Positions 1-8,825 of a stretch of DNA of 64,000 bases are shown here, piece by piece. Within the stretch, counting starts at the first letter, position 1. Every line of letters begins with the position of its first letter. The DNA is from Algoriphagus formosus. Its GTDB lineage: Bacteria; Bacteroidota; Bacteroidia; Cytophagales; Cyclobacteriaceae. The stretch lies in assembly GCF_002807035.1 (NCBI RefSeq), contig NZ_NIUC01000001.1:992001-1056000 (forward strand). Direction: 5' to 3'. The notes below the pieces were generated by a model that was given only the letters and a program-made list of their open reading frames with translations, did no database searches and was not told the DNA's origin. The translations under genes were made by a program, and so were the position numbers.

Positions 1-1234
1 CAGAATAAATAGAAGCTCCAGCTTCATTGACAAGGGTGATGATGACAGATTTGGGTAATCCGAGGGAGCGAACAAACTCCTCCGTCTCCCTACCTGCAGT
101 ACCGTTTCCGATGGCGATCGCTTGAATATCGAATTTCTCAACCAAACCTCTCACCGATAGACCTGCCTCAGCCGTTCTTCGCTGTGGTTCATGCGGAAAA
201 ATAGCCTCATAGTGGAGTAATTGCCCCTGCGGCCCAAGACAAACCAATTTACAGCCTGTTCGAAATCCCGGATCAATAGCCATGACGGTTTTTTCGCCCA
301 AGGGAGCTCCCAACAACAACTGTCGTACATTCTCTGCAAAAACCTTGATCGCTTCCTCATCAGCTTTTCTTTTAGTAAGCAGCCGAATCTCCGTTTCCAT
401 ACTTGGCTTCAGCAAGCGCTTATAAGCATCTTTGATAGCGAGTCGCACCTCCTCAACCGAAGTATTTTCAGCATCGGAGATGATCTCGCTTTCCATTAGA
501 TTCAAGGCGTCTGACTCTTCGGGTGTAGCATCCAGCATCAAAAACAATTCTTTTTCCCCTCTCCTCATCGCTAAAACCCGATGCGATGGCGCCGTAGCAA
601 TGGGCTCCGACCATTCAAAATAGTCCTTATACTTGATAGCTTCTTGCTCTTTGCCAGGAATGACGCGAGATCGAAATACACCTTCTTTCAGAAAAAGGTT
701 ACGCATTTTTTCCCGTAGTGAGGCATTCTCATTAATCCACTCAGCAATGATATCACGTGCTCCCTGCAAGGCATCTTCCACCGTAGTGACCTCTTTTTCC
801 ACATCGATATACTTAGAGGCCTCTTCTTCAAGTTCTATGCTTTCTTGGGAAAAAATCAATTCCGCCAAAGGCTCCAGCCCCTTTTCTCTGGCGATAGTCG
901 CCTTGGTACGTCGTTTGGGTTTGTATGGCAAATAAATATCTTCCAAGCGAGCCATGGTTTCAGCTTCTTCGATGGACTTCTTGAGGGAATCCGTAAGTTT
1001 TCCCTGCTCCTCGATGGATTTTAGGACTGCTTCCTTCCGCTTGTCCAGATCTCGTAATTGCTGTAAACGATCCCGAACTGCCGCAACCTGAACTTCATCT
1101 AGGCTTCCCGTTGCTTCCTTTCGGTATCTGGAGATAAATGGGACGGTCGCTCCTCCATCCAAGAGCTCAATGGTAGCTTGAACTTGTGTGGCTTTGACAT
1201 TTAATTCTTCGGCGATTTTGAACTGATAACTCAT
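1..1234 (-). CDS. tex: Tex family transcription accessory / RNA-binding protein (3' part missing)
   Basis: Reading the minus strand from the ATG at 1234 gives about 411 codons with no stop, running off the left edge. The N-terminus (SYQFKIAEELNVKATQVQAT, then FISRYRKEATGSLDEVQ) is the conserved Tex N-terminal helical region, and around residues 315-410 the YqgF/RNase H-like domain begins (VMAIDPGFRTGCKLV). Tex is a cytoplasmic nucleic-acid-binding protein, normally about 700-780 residues; the C-terminal HhH and S1 domains would lie outside the window. The gene is transcribed away from the thioredoxin-like gene at 1539, with about 300 bp between them. I infer the identity from the family pattern; it is strong although the C-terminus is absent. 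Confidence 0.93.
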   Translation of the reverse strand, partial: MSYQFKIAEELNVKATQVQATIELLDGGATVPFISRYRKEATGSLDEVQVAAVRDRLQQLRDLDKRKEAVLKSIEEQGKLTDSLKKSIEEAETMARLEDIYLPYKPKRRTKATIAREKGLEPLAELIFSQESIELEEEASKYIDVEKEVTTVEDALQGARDIIAEWINENASLREKMRNLFLKEGVFRSRVIPGKEQEAIKYKDYFEWSEPIATAPSHRVLAMRRGEKELFLMLDATPEESDALNLMESEIISDAENTSVEEVRLAIKDAYKRLLKPSMETEIRLLTKRKADEEAIKVFAENVRQLLLGAPLGEKTVMAIDPGFRTGCKLVCLGPQGQLLHYEAIFPHEPQRRTAEAGLSVRGLVEKFDIQAIAIGNGTAGRETEEFVRSLGLPKSVIITLVNEAGASIYS

Positions 1235-1538
1235 ATTTTTAATTAAAAACTGCAGAAATTTCCCGCAAGATAGGAGTCCTTTTCGAGACAAAAAGAGAGA
1301 ATTGTATCGATTGTCACTAATCCGCTGAGGATAAGAAAGTAATTTTGAATTGACTTGAAATGGTTGAAAAGTGGGAAGCTTCGAAGCTTGTTGGGCACAA
1401 TCCTGAAATTTCTTCTTATCCTTTAACTAGAGAGTGGAAGTGAGAGGCATAAAGCCTTCTTCAACTATTCCTTCAATGTTGTTTTATATTGGCTTTGTAA
1501 AAGGCAGCTTTTCAAAAAGCTAGATGAGTAATTAATCA
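1235..1538. other. Divergent intergenic region between tex and the thioredoxin-like gene
   Basis: No convincing ORF or RNA gene is seen in these 304 bases. They should hold the promoters for both divergent genes, but I find no full TAnnTTTG element with a spaced TTTG. The only clear structure is a perfect 14-bp palindrome, AAGCTTCGAAGCTT, at 1376-1389. Confidence 0.5.
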
Positions 1539-2120
1539 ATGAAAAAAGAAACCATACTTAAAGAAGTAAAATCCTGGGGCTTGATTTTGGCCTTTTTCGC
1601 ATTTCTGTACTTCACGGGTCTACTTCCTGTGGTACAAGGAGCCGTCCAATCTGTTTTGCTTTCCACCGGGCTCATCAAACCAAACCTAGAGCGGGTAGAT
1701 CGAACTGATGAGAGTTTCGACTACTCGGGAAGCTTCCAGGATTTTGAGGGTAATACCATTCAGCTTTCAGATTACCGAGGCAAAACTCTTTTCATCAATC
1801 TTTGGGCTTCTTGGTGCGGACCATGCCGGGCCGAAATGCCACACATCTCAGAACTTTATAAATCAATAGAAGATAAAAAAGACATTGAGTTTTTGATGAT
1901 AGGCCTGGACAATGAATTTGAAAAAAGTAAGAGTCTCATCGAAAGTAAGAGTTGGGCTTTCCCAGCAATGCATGCAAGCTATGGCCTGAATAGAAGTTTA
2001 CAAAGTCAATCTATCCCCACCACCTTGGTCGTAAACCCCAAAGGAAAAGTGGTCTTTTACCAAGAAGGAATGAGTAACTTCAACACTGATGAGTTCCGGG
2101 ATTTTCTGGTGAGCCAGTAG
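1539..2120 (+). CDS. Membrane-anchored TlpA-like thiol-disulfide oxidoreductase
   Basis: 193 residues. A single hydrophobic helix at about residues 13-34 anchors the protein, probably with the catalytic domain in the periplasm. The domain from about residue 60 is thioredoxin-fold of the TlpA/ResA type: the active site WCGPC lies at 92-96 in the context INLWASWCGPCRAEMP, and the cis-proline at 160 lies in SIPTTLVV. Family members reduce or isomerise disulfides in exported proteins or in cytochrome c maturation; the specific client cannot be read from the sequence. The gene stands alone, divergent from tex and 243 bp from the amine oxidase gene. The length is normal for an anchored TlpA protein. 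Confidence 0.9.
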   Translation: MKKETILKEVKSWGLILAFFAFLYFTGLLPVVQGAVQSVLLSTGLIKPNLERVDRTDESFDYSGSFQDFEGNTIQLSDYRGKTLFINLWASWCGPCRAEMPHISELYKSIEDKKDIEFLMIGLDNEFEKSKSLIESKSWAFPAMHASYGLNRSLQSQSIPTTLVVNPKGKVVFYQEGMSNFNTDEFRDFLVSQ

Positions 2121-2363
2121 CCAGATTTTTACTAAACCAAATTTAATTTGGAGATACAATATTCAAAACTATCCTAAAGTAAAACTTTTCAACAAAGTCT
2201 ATATTATATTATCAATCAATTTTTTATGTATTTTAATTCAAGTAAAAATCTTAATCAAAAATAGTGACGCTTCCACTTTTTTCAGCTGAAATTTTTTAAA
2301 CCAGAATTCCCAAACGACAGAGCTTTCGAAAGTGCAAAATCAAAAATCTGCCTATATTCCAGC

Positions 2364-3725
2364 ATGAATATCCAGCAGACGGAAGTAGTCATCATCGGCG
2401 CCGGTTTCTCAGGAATAGCTGCAGCAAAAAAACTTCATGAAGCCAAGATTCCTTTTTTGATTTTGGAAGCGAGAGAGCGAATCGGCGGTCGGGTTTTCAC
2501 CAAGCATTTATCCGAAAATCTCTATGTCGATCTAGGTGGACAATGGATCGGACCTACTCAAGATCGAATGTATGCGCTCTGTCAAGAGCTCAACATCCCC
2601 TACTTTGAGACTTACGATGAGGGTAAAAATATCTTAAATCTCCGTGGGAAAATCCGGACCTATCAAGGCATCATTCCCAAGATGGATCCCCTATCGCTGA
2701 TCAACTTGGACATATTGATGCGAAGGCTGGAGCGAATGGCAAAGCAGATTGACATCCACTCACCTTGGACTCACCCAAAAGCTGGAAAATGGGATGGAAT
2801 GACTTTGGATGACTTTTTAAAGAAATACTCGAAAACCAAATCCTGCTATGAAGTGATCAAGATTGGATGTGAGACCATCTTCGCATGCGAACTATCCGAG
2901 ATATCCCTGTTACATGCTCTCTTTTACATTCGCTCAGGAACTTCATTAGATTGTCTAATCAATATCAAGAATGGAGCTCAACAGCACCGAATTGAGGGTG
3001 GCATGCAACGCATCATAGAAGAAATGGCCAAACCCTTTTATGATAAAATCATTTTCGAATCACCTGTAGAAAGAGTAATTCAAGGCGCAGATTCGATTTC
3101 GGTGGACTTTGGTGATCAGTCAATAGAAGCCCAAGAAGCCATTATTGCCATTCCTCCACCGCTTTTGAACCAGATTCAATTCGAACCAGGACTTTCTAAG
3201 GAAAAACAGGAGCTCTTTCAAAACTACCCCATGGGACGCGTAGGGAAGTGTTTTATGATCTATGAGAAGCCTTTCTGGAGAACATTAGACTACAGCGGGC
3301 AGGTGGTGAGTGATGACCCTTTGACCCATCAGACTGTTTTTGATTGCTCACCTGCCGATGGAAGTTTCGGGATCTTGATGGGATTTGTAATCGGAAACCG
3401 AGCTGAGGAATATTTTAGCCTGTCTGAGGAACAACGAAAAAACAGAATGATGCGATCTTTGAAGCAGTATTTTGGTGAAAAAGCAGAAACTGCCATTCAG
3501 TACCTCGATTTTACTATGAGCGATGAAGCCTGGTCCAAAGGCTGCTATGCAGGTCTAATGCCTGTCAATTCCTGGTCCAAATTCCAGGATAATTATAGAA
3601 AATCAGAGGATAGACTGCATTTTGCAGGAACGGAAGCTGCTACGCGCTGGCATGGATACATTGAAGGTGCCGTATTGGCAGGAGAAGCAGCCGCCTCCAA
3701 AATCATAAAAAATCAACCCAATTAA
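2364..3725 (+). CDS. Flavin-containing amine oxidase family protein (MAO/polyamine oxidase-like)
   Basis: 453 residues, no signal peptide, so probably cytoplasmic. An N-terminal Rossmann FAD motif GAGFSG is at residues 12-17, followed by EARERIGGRV (about 35-44) and DLGGQWIGPTQDRM (about 56-69), typical of the amine oxidase superfamily. The C-terminal FAD-contact segment HFAGTEAATRWHGYIEGAV is also typical. Such enzymes oxidise primary, secondary or polyamines to aldehydes or imines with release of H2O2; the substrate here is unknown. It is the first gene of a tight operon: only 4 bp separate it from the nitrilase-fold gene, which is again 4 bp from the secernin-like gene. That context suggests catabolism of an amine/amide compound (inference). 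Confidence 0.88.
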   Translation: MNIQQTEVVIIGAGFSGIAAAKKLHEAKIPFLILEARERIGGRVFTKHLSENLYVDLGGQWIGPTQDRMYALCQELNIPYFETYDEGKNILNLRGKIRTYQGIIPKMDPLSLINLDILMRRLERMAKQIDIHSPWTHPKAGKWDGMTLDDFLKKYSKTKSCYEVIKIGCETIFACELSEISLLHALFYIRSGTSLDCLINIKNGAQQHRIEGGMQRIIEEMAKPFYDKIIFESPVERVIQGADSISVDFGDQSIEAQEAIIAIPPPLLNQIQFEPGLSKEKQELFQNYPMGRVGKCFMIYEKPFWRTLDYSGQVVSDDPLTHQTVFDCSPADGSFGILMGFVIGNRAEEYFSLSEEQRKNRMMRSLKQYFGEKAETAIQYLDFTMSDEAWSKGCYAGLMPVNSWSKFQDNYRKSEDRLHFAGTEAATRWHGYIEGAVLAGEAAASKIIKNQPN

Positions 3726-3729
3726 CTTC

Positions 3730-4860
3730 ATGAGGAGAATCCTGATATCTTCAGTTCTATTAATCATCTTTATTTGGCTTATTTGGTCATTTTCTGGCAG
3801 AAGCTATCCGCTACAGGAGCCTGAATTATATTTGGATCTGGTAGAAGAAATCAATCCCTCAGACACTTTAAACAGAAATATTGTAGGGATTCAGCCTTAC
3901 ATGGAGGCGAGCGACTACCTGGATCAGGAAACCTTTTATCGGAAGTTGGAGCTTTATCTGCATGAATCGAGAAAGTCAGGTCTTATTCGACCCAATACCA
4001 TTGTCCTACTTCCTGAATATTTGGGGACATGGCTAGTACTATCGGGCGAGAAGCATAATTTGGCTGAAAAAGAGACGGTTGAAGAAGCAATGACTACTTT
4101 GATTCTATCAAACATTGTGGATTTTTCCATTAACCTCATCCGATCAAATGAAGAGGATAAAGTAACAGCAACCATTTTCCGAATGAAATCGCTTGAGATG
4201 GCTGAGGATTATTTTGATACATTCAGCAAGCTTTCCAATGACTTCAATTGCTTTATTGCCGCAGGAAGTATTGTCCTACCAAAGCCTCAAGTCGTAGAAG
4301 GTGAGCTAATTATTGATTCCAGTGAGCCGCTTTATAACAGTTCCTTCATCTTTGGGCCGGATGGAAAAATCATCGGAAAACCGATTTTAAAAGCCTTCCC
4401 AATCGATGCTGAGCTCCCCTTTGTCCAAAGTCAATCTGTGGAAGAATTAACTGTCTTCAAACTGCCCATGGGAAAAGCGGCCCTACTGATCTGTGCGGAT
4501 AGCTGGTACCCTGAGCCATACACAAAAGCTGAAAAAGAAAAAGCTGAGATTATCCTTGTGCCCTCCTATCTCACAGGAGAAAACACCATGGAAAACCCTT
4601 GGCAGGGCTACAATGGTTCGGAGGCTCCTGCAGAAACTGACCTTAGTGATATCCAAAAAATAACCGAATGGGAAGCCTGGAATAAATATGCTCTTCCCGG
4701 AAAAATCACAAAAACCTCAGCTGATGTGGGCATGAATGTATTTCTCAGGGGAAAACTTTGGGAAATGGGCGCAGATGGTCAACCATTAGCAATACTGAAT
4801 GGTCAGGCACTAAAGCCTACAGCAGCAGCACGAGCTGGAATTTGGTCACTGAACTACTAG
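3730..4860 (+). CDS. Carbon-nitrogen hydrolase (nitrilase superfamily), membrane-anchored
   Basis: 376 residues. A hydrophobic N-terminus (residues 3-21) looks like an uncleaved signal anchor, so the catalytic domain would face the periplasm, which is unusual for this mostly cytosolic superfamily. The Glu-Lys-Cys triad can be placed as Glu96 (VLLPEYLGTW), a Lys near 217-221 (GKIIGKPILKAFP) and Cys255 (ALLICADSWYPE). The superfamily cleaves amides or nitriles, or transfers acyl groups. The Lys assignment is the least certain. It sits 4 bp after the amine oxidase gene and 4 bp before the secernin-like gene. A role in the same pathway is inference; substrate unknown. Confidence 0.8.
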   Translation: MRRILISSVLLIIFIWLIWSFSGRSYPLQEPELYLDLVEEINPSDTLNRNIVGIQPYMEASDYLDQETFYRKLELYLHESRKSGLIRPNTIVLLPEYLGTWLVLSGEKHNLAEKETVEEAMTTLILSNIVDFSINLIRSNEEDKVTATIFRMKSLEMAEDYFDTFSKLSNDFNCFIAAGSIVLPKPQVVEGELIIDSSEPLYNSSFIFGPDGKIIGKPILKAFPIDAELPFVQSQSVEELTVFKLPMGKAALLICADSWYPEPYTKAEKEKAEIILVPSYLTGENTMENPWQGYNGSEAPAETDLSDIQKITEWEAWNKYALPGKITKTSADVGMNVFLRGKLWEMGADGQPLAILNGQALKPTAAARAGIWSLNY

Positions 4861-4864
4861 AATC

Positions 4865-6106
4865 ATGTGCGACACCCTACTGGCCAAAGGAATTATTTCG
4901 GAGAAAGGGAATTTAATTTTTGCGAAGAACTCTGACCGAGAGCCTTTAGAAGCGCAGGAACAGGTTCATATCCCACGGATAACGCATTCGGAAAAAACAC
5001 TAAACTGCACCTATATCCAAATCCCTCAGGCCAGTTCAACCTGGGAAGTATGGCTATCTAAGCCCTTTCAGATGTGGGGGGCAGAAATGGGCGTCAATGA
5101 ATGGGGACTAGCCATAGGAAATGAAGCGGTTTTTACCCAGGTAAAGTTTGATAAATCCAAACCGGGATTAACAGGAATGGATTTGCTGAGACTAGCCTTA
5201 GAGCGCTCCAAGACTGCTATGGCTGCGAAAGATCTGATCATAGAACTTTTAGAAAGATATGGTCAAAATGCCTGTGGAGGCTATGAAAACAAAAACTTTT
5301 ACTATCACAACAGCTTCCTAATCGCCGATCAAAAGGATGCTTTGATATTGGAAACAGCTGGGAAATCCTGGGCTTGGAAAAGGGTAAAGGACTACGCAAG
5401 CATCTCCAATTGTCTGAGTTTGGAGGATGACTTTGAAGAATGGAAAATTACAGAGGAAGACAAGTATTTGAGCTCCATTTTCAATTCCAAAAAAGGTTTT
5501 AAAAGTCGTTTTTCAGATTTTCTGTACACCTATTTCTCCAAAGCCAAAGATCGAAAGTCTTTTACTGAGAAATCCCTCAACAATCAAAAAGGCCAAATTG
5601 GCCCCAAACAAATGATGGAAATATTAAAGTCTCACCATCCCACAGGCGAAGACTTTCATCCCAAAAAGGCGAGTGCAGCTTCAGTTTGTATGCATGCAAC
5701 CGGTCTGACCAACCCCTCGGAAACCACTGGAAGTATGGTTGCAGAAATTAGAAACGATCAACCACACACTATTTGGCTCTGCCCCAGCCCTCACCCCTGC
5801 CAAAGTTTATACATCCCCTTTTATTTTGGGACAGAAACCAGTTTTTTAACCTATCCTTCCTATCTCGAAGATAATTCTCTCTGGTGGCAGGCAAAGAAGC
5901 TACATACGATCATAGAACGAAACTGGAAAGAGCTTTTTCCTAAGCTGAAAGCGGAATTGAACCAAGTTCAAGGAAATTGGATCAAGAAGGATATTTACCT
6001 AATCGAAGAATCGGCTAGCCCTGAGGAGTTAAGTAAATTCAGCCTTGATTGCTATTCATTTTACCAAAAATGGATTAAGGAAAAGCTTCTGGAAGTCTCG
6101 AAATAA
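4865..6106 (+). CDS. Secernin-like C69/Ntn hydrolase family protein
   Basis: 413 residues beginning MCDTLLAKG, then LIFAKNSDREPLEAQ at about residues 17-31. This matches the start of secernins and related peptidase C69 proteins, in which Cys2 becomes the N-terminal nucleophile after removal of the initiator Met. That also fixes the start codon. There is no signal peptide. Members hydrolyse amide bonds (dipeptidase or acyl-amide hydrolase activity); the substrate here is unknown. It is the last gene of the 2364-6106 operon, 4 bp after the nitrilase-fold gene. An oxidase plus two amide-bond hydrolases suggests stepwise breakdown of an N-acylated amine or gamma-glutamyl-type compound, but this is inference only. 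Confidence 0.82.
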   Translation: MCDTLLAKGIISEKGNLIFAKNSDREPLEAQEQVHIPRITHSEKTLNCTYIQIPQASSTWEVWLSKPFQMWGAEMGVNEWGLAIGNEAVFTQVKFDKSKPGLTGMDLLRLALERSKTAMAAKDLIIELLERYGQNACGGYENKNFYYHNSFLIADQKDALILETAGKSWAWKRVKDYASISNCLSLEDDFEEWKITEEDKYLSSIFNSKKGFKSRFSDFLYTYFSKAKDRKSFTEKSLNNQKGQIGPKQMMEILKSHHPTGEDFHPKKASAASVCMHATGLTNPSETTGSMVAEIRNDQPHTIWLCPSPHPCQSLYIPFYFGTETSFLTYPSYLEDNSLWWQAKKLHTIIERNWKELFPKLKAELNQVQGNWIKKDIYLIEESASPEELSKFSLDCYSFYQKWIKEKLLEVSK

Positions 6107-6199
6107 ATATGGTGTTAATTGCCTGTTATTAATTATTCAAATGGCCATCATACCAAAATTTAGAAACTAAAAAGTGGTATTTTGTCAAAAAGCATTGAA

Positions 6200-7762
6200 A
6201 TGAAAAAATCTACTTTACTTCTCGCTCTTTTTCTTTTTTTCTCCAACCTGATTTTGGCGCAGGAAATTCGAGTTTACAAGGAGCCTAAATTCGGTTTTGA
6301 TTGGAGTCAACCTTCCGTCTATCCTGATCGCATCGTTATATCATTTGGAGAAGACCCAAGTCAGGAAATACGAATTAATTGGCGAACCAATACCGAAATT
6401 ACAGAGGCTTATGCAGAACTAGCCCCGGCCACCGCTGCTCCTAAGTTTTGGAGAAATGCGACTACTCAGAAGGCTGAAACGGAAGTTTTGGACTCCAGAA
6501 ACGTTGCACAAGCAGAAACGGTCGCTCATTATCATCAGGCTAGCTTTTCCGGCCTTGAACCCAACACAGTCTATGCCTACCGTGTAGGTGATGGCGAACG
6601 CTGGTCTGAATGGTTCCAATTCAAAACAGCAAGTGCAAACCCAGCTGATAGATTTTCCTTCCTTTATGTAGGTGACGCTCAAAACTACGTACTTGAACTT
6701 TGGTCAAGATTAATTCGGGAAGGCTTTAAAAAGGCTCCTGAAGCAGAATTCATCATTCATGCGGGAGACTTGATCAATTATGCCCACCGGGAGCAGGAAT
6801 GGCATGAATGGTTCACAGCAGGTGGATTTATTCACAGTATGCTGCCAACCATGCCTGTACCGGGAAATCATGAATACAATTATTTGAATCAGGCAGACCG
6901 CGAAAAACGACAGCGCAGCTTATCCGTCCAATGGAGACCACAGTTCAATTTACCCCTAAACGGTCTTAAAGGACTGGAAGAAACGGTCTACTACATGGAC
7001 TATCCAAATGCCAAGTTCATCTTTTTGGACAGTAATAGAGACCAGGAAATCCAAGCTCAATGGCTGGAGGAGGTTTTGAAGAAAAACACTAAAAAATGGG
7101 TGATCGTTACCTATCACCATCCGCTGTTTTCTGCATCCGCTGGAAGAGATAATGAAGCCCTTAGAAAGCTTTGGAAGCCTATTTTTGATAAATATCAGGT
7201 CGATCTTGCACTTCAGGGACATGATCATAGCTATGGCAGAGGCCGTGTAGCTCCCGGGGAAAATGTAATGGATGGACTGAATATGCAAGATGCAACAGGA
7301 ACAGTCTACGTAGTATCGGTCAGTGGTGGCAAAATGTATAATATAAAACCCGATGGATGGGATGAGTGGGGTGCGGTAAGAGATCGTGCTGCCGAAAACA
7401 CCCAGCTTTTTCAGGTGGTAAGCATCGAAGACAACAAATTAGAATTTGAGTCCTATACAGCCATAGGAGAGCTTTACGACAAATTTGACTTAGTTAAGAA
7501 TGGAGATGGGATCAATCAATTTATTGAATACAAGCAAAATCTTGATCCTGAATTCCGTTTTGACAATACCATCCCTTATGTTGATCAGCTTCCGGGATTG
7601 ATGGAAGAAAACCTTCTCAAGGAATACCCTGGATATAGTGTAGAGCAAGTGCGATTTTATGAAGAGGAAGGAAATCCTCGCATCCGAGTCACTTTGAAAT
7701 CTTCTGATCAAGTGAAGAATCTGATCCTAGATCAAGAAGGAAGAGTCATTTCGGAGGATTAA
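6200..7762 (+). CDS. Secreted purple acid phosphatase-like metallophosphoesterase
   Basis: 520 residues from the ATG at 6200, chosen over the upstream TTG at 6182 because it gives a clean signal peptide (MKKSTLLLALFLFFSNLILA-Q). An N-terminal fibronectin-like purple-acid-phosphatase domain (RIVISFGEDPSQEIRINWR) precedes the calcineurin-like catalytic domain. Metal-binding motifs, numbered from this start: GDAQNY (158-163), GDLINY (189-194), GNHE (222-225), the HH of TYHHPLF (306-307) and GHDHS (340-344). Members release phosphate from organic phosphomonoesters in the periplasm or outside the cell. It lies 35 bp upstream of the lacI-type gene on the same strand, so co-transcription is possible. 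No T9SS sorting domain is seen. Confidence 0.87.
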   Translation: MKKSTLLLALFLFFSNLILAQEIRVYKEPKFGFDWSQPSVYPDRIVISFGEDPSQEIRINWRTNTEITEAYAELAPATAAPKFWRNATTQKAETEVLDSRNVAQAETVAHYHQASFSGLEPNTVYAYRVGDGERWSEWFQFKTASANPADRFSFLYVGDAQNYVLELWSRLIREGFKKAPEAEFIIHAGDLINYAHREQEWHEWFTAGGFIHSMLPTMPVPGNHEYNYLNQADREKRQRSLSVQWRPQFNLPLNGLKGLEETVYYMDYPNAKFIFLDSNRDQEIQAQWLEEVLKKNTKKWVIVTYHHPLFSASAGRDNEALRKLWKPIFDKYQVDLALQGHDHSYGRGRVAPGENVMDGLNMQDATGTVYVVSVSGGKMYNIKPDGWDEWGAVRDRAAENTQLFQVVSIEDNKLEFESYTAIGELYDKFDLVKNGDGINQFIEYKQNLDPEFRFDNTIPYVDQLPGLMEENLLKEYPGYSVEQVRFYEEEGNPRIRVTLKSSDQVKNLILDQEGRVISED

Positions 7763-7797
7763 GCAATTATTCATCTTTTGAAATCAGTCAAATAATT

Positions 7798-8823
7798 ATG
7801 ACCGAGAAAAAACGTGTTACACTGAAGGACATTGCTCGAGAGCTTGGTATCTCAGTGTCCACAGCCTCAAGAGCGCTTAATTCCTATCAGGGAATTTCGG
7901 AAGAGACCATCAAGTTGGTCAAGGATTATGCAGAAAAGCATCATTATATCCCAAATTCAATAGCGGTCAATTTTCGGAAAAATAGGACGATGACGATTGG
8001 GATGATCGTGCCTGAGGTGGTGCATTATTATTTTTCATCCATTATCAGCGGAGCACTTCATGCTGCTAAAAAACAGGGTTACCGAGTCCTGATCAGCCAA
8101 ACGGATGAAAAACTCGAAAATGAAATCCATGCCTGTCATAATATGCTTGCTGGAAATGTAGACGGGATTTTGATCTCTATTTCCAATGAAACAGAAGAAG
8201 TGGATCACATTCAGGATTTTTTGGATGAAGGTAAAGCAGTCGTTCAGTTTGACAAGTATTCTGAGAAGCTCAAAAGCCCTATTGTGACGAGTGATGACTT
8301 GGAAAGCGCCTACCGGGCAGTTACTCATTTGATAGAAAAAGGATATCGGAAAATTGCCCATATAAATGGTCTGGCAAATGTTCGAAACTCTAAGGACCGC
8401 CTCGCAGGCTATCATAAAGCCTTAAAGGAGCATGGATTGGATTTTGACCCCAATTGGATTCCGCATTGTAAGGACATCACGGAAGAAGAGGGATTTGCTT
8501 TTGCCAAGCAGCTGATGGAAAGTAGCAATCCTCCTGATGCTATCTTTTGCATTACAGACTCCGTTGCATTAGGCGCAATGAACTACCTGAAGCAAGCTAA
8601 AATAAAGGTTCCCGACGAGGTTGGCGTAATGGGCTTTAGCAATTGGAAAATCTCTGAAGTCATGAACCCTTCCCTTAGTACGGTAGAACAGCATGGGTTT
8701 GAGGTAGGTAAGATGGCTGCTGAGATCCTGCTCAAGGCTACCCAAAACCCAAATGAAGAATCAACAAACCAATTCACTGAAATCAAGAGTGACCTGATCA
8801 TTCGGGAGTCCACTCAGAAATAG
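7798..8823 (+). CDS. LacI family transcriptional regulator (amylosucrase-side paralogue)
   Basis: 341 residues. The N-terminal LacI helix-turn-helix is clear (VTLKDIARELGISVSTASRA, residues 8-27), followed by the hinge and a periplasmic-binding-protein-like effector domain (TIGMIVPEVVHYYFSSIISG onward). It is an obvious paralogue of the regulator at 55686-56714, with nearly the same HTH and effector-domain start. It is convergent with the amylosucrase gene, with only 2 bp between the stop codons. By context it probably regulates the neighbouring amylosucrase/transporter operon through the palindrome at 12380-12391, but which of the two LacI proteins binds which site cannot be told from sequence. 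Confidence 0.93.
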   Translation: MTEKKRVTLKDIARELGISVSTASRALNSYQGISEETIKLVKDYAEKHHYIPNSIAVNFRKNRTMTIGMIVPEVVHYYFSSIISGALHAAKKQGYRVLISQTDEKLENEIHACHNMLAGNVDGILISISNETEEVDHIQDFLDEGKAVVQFDKYSEKLKSPIVTSDDLESAYRAVTHLIEKGYRKIAHINGLANVRNSKDRLAGYHKALKEHGLDFDPNWIPHCKDITEEEGFAFAKQLMESSNPPDAIFCITDSVALGAMNYLKQAKIKVPDEVGVMGFSNWKISEVMNPSLSTVEQHGFEVGKMAAEILLKATQNPNEESTNQFTEIKSDLIIRESTQK

Positions 8824-8825
8824 TT

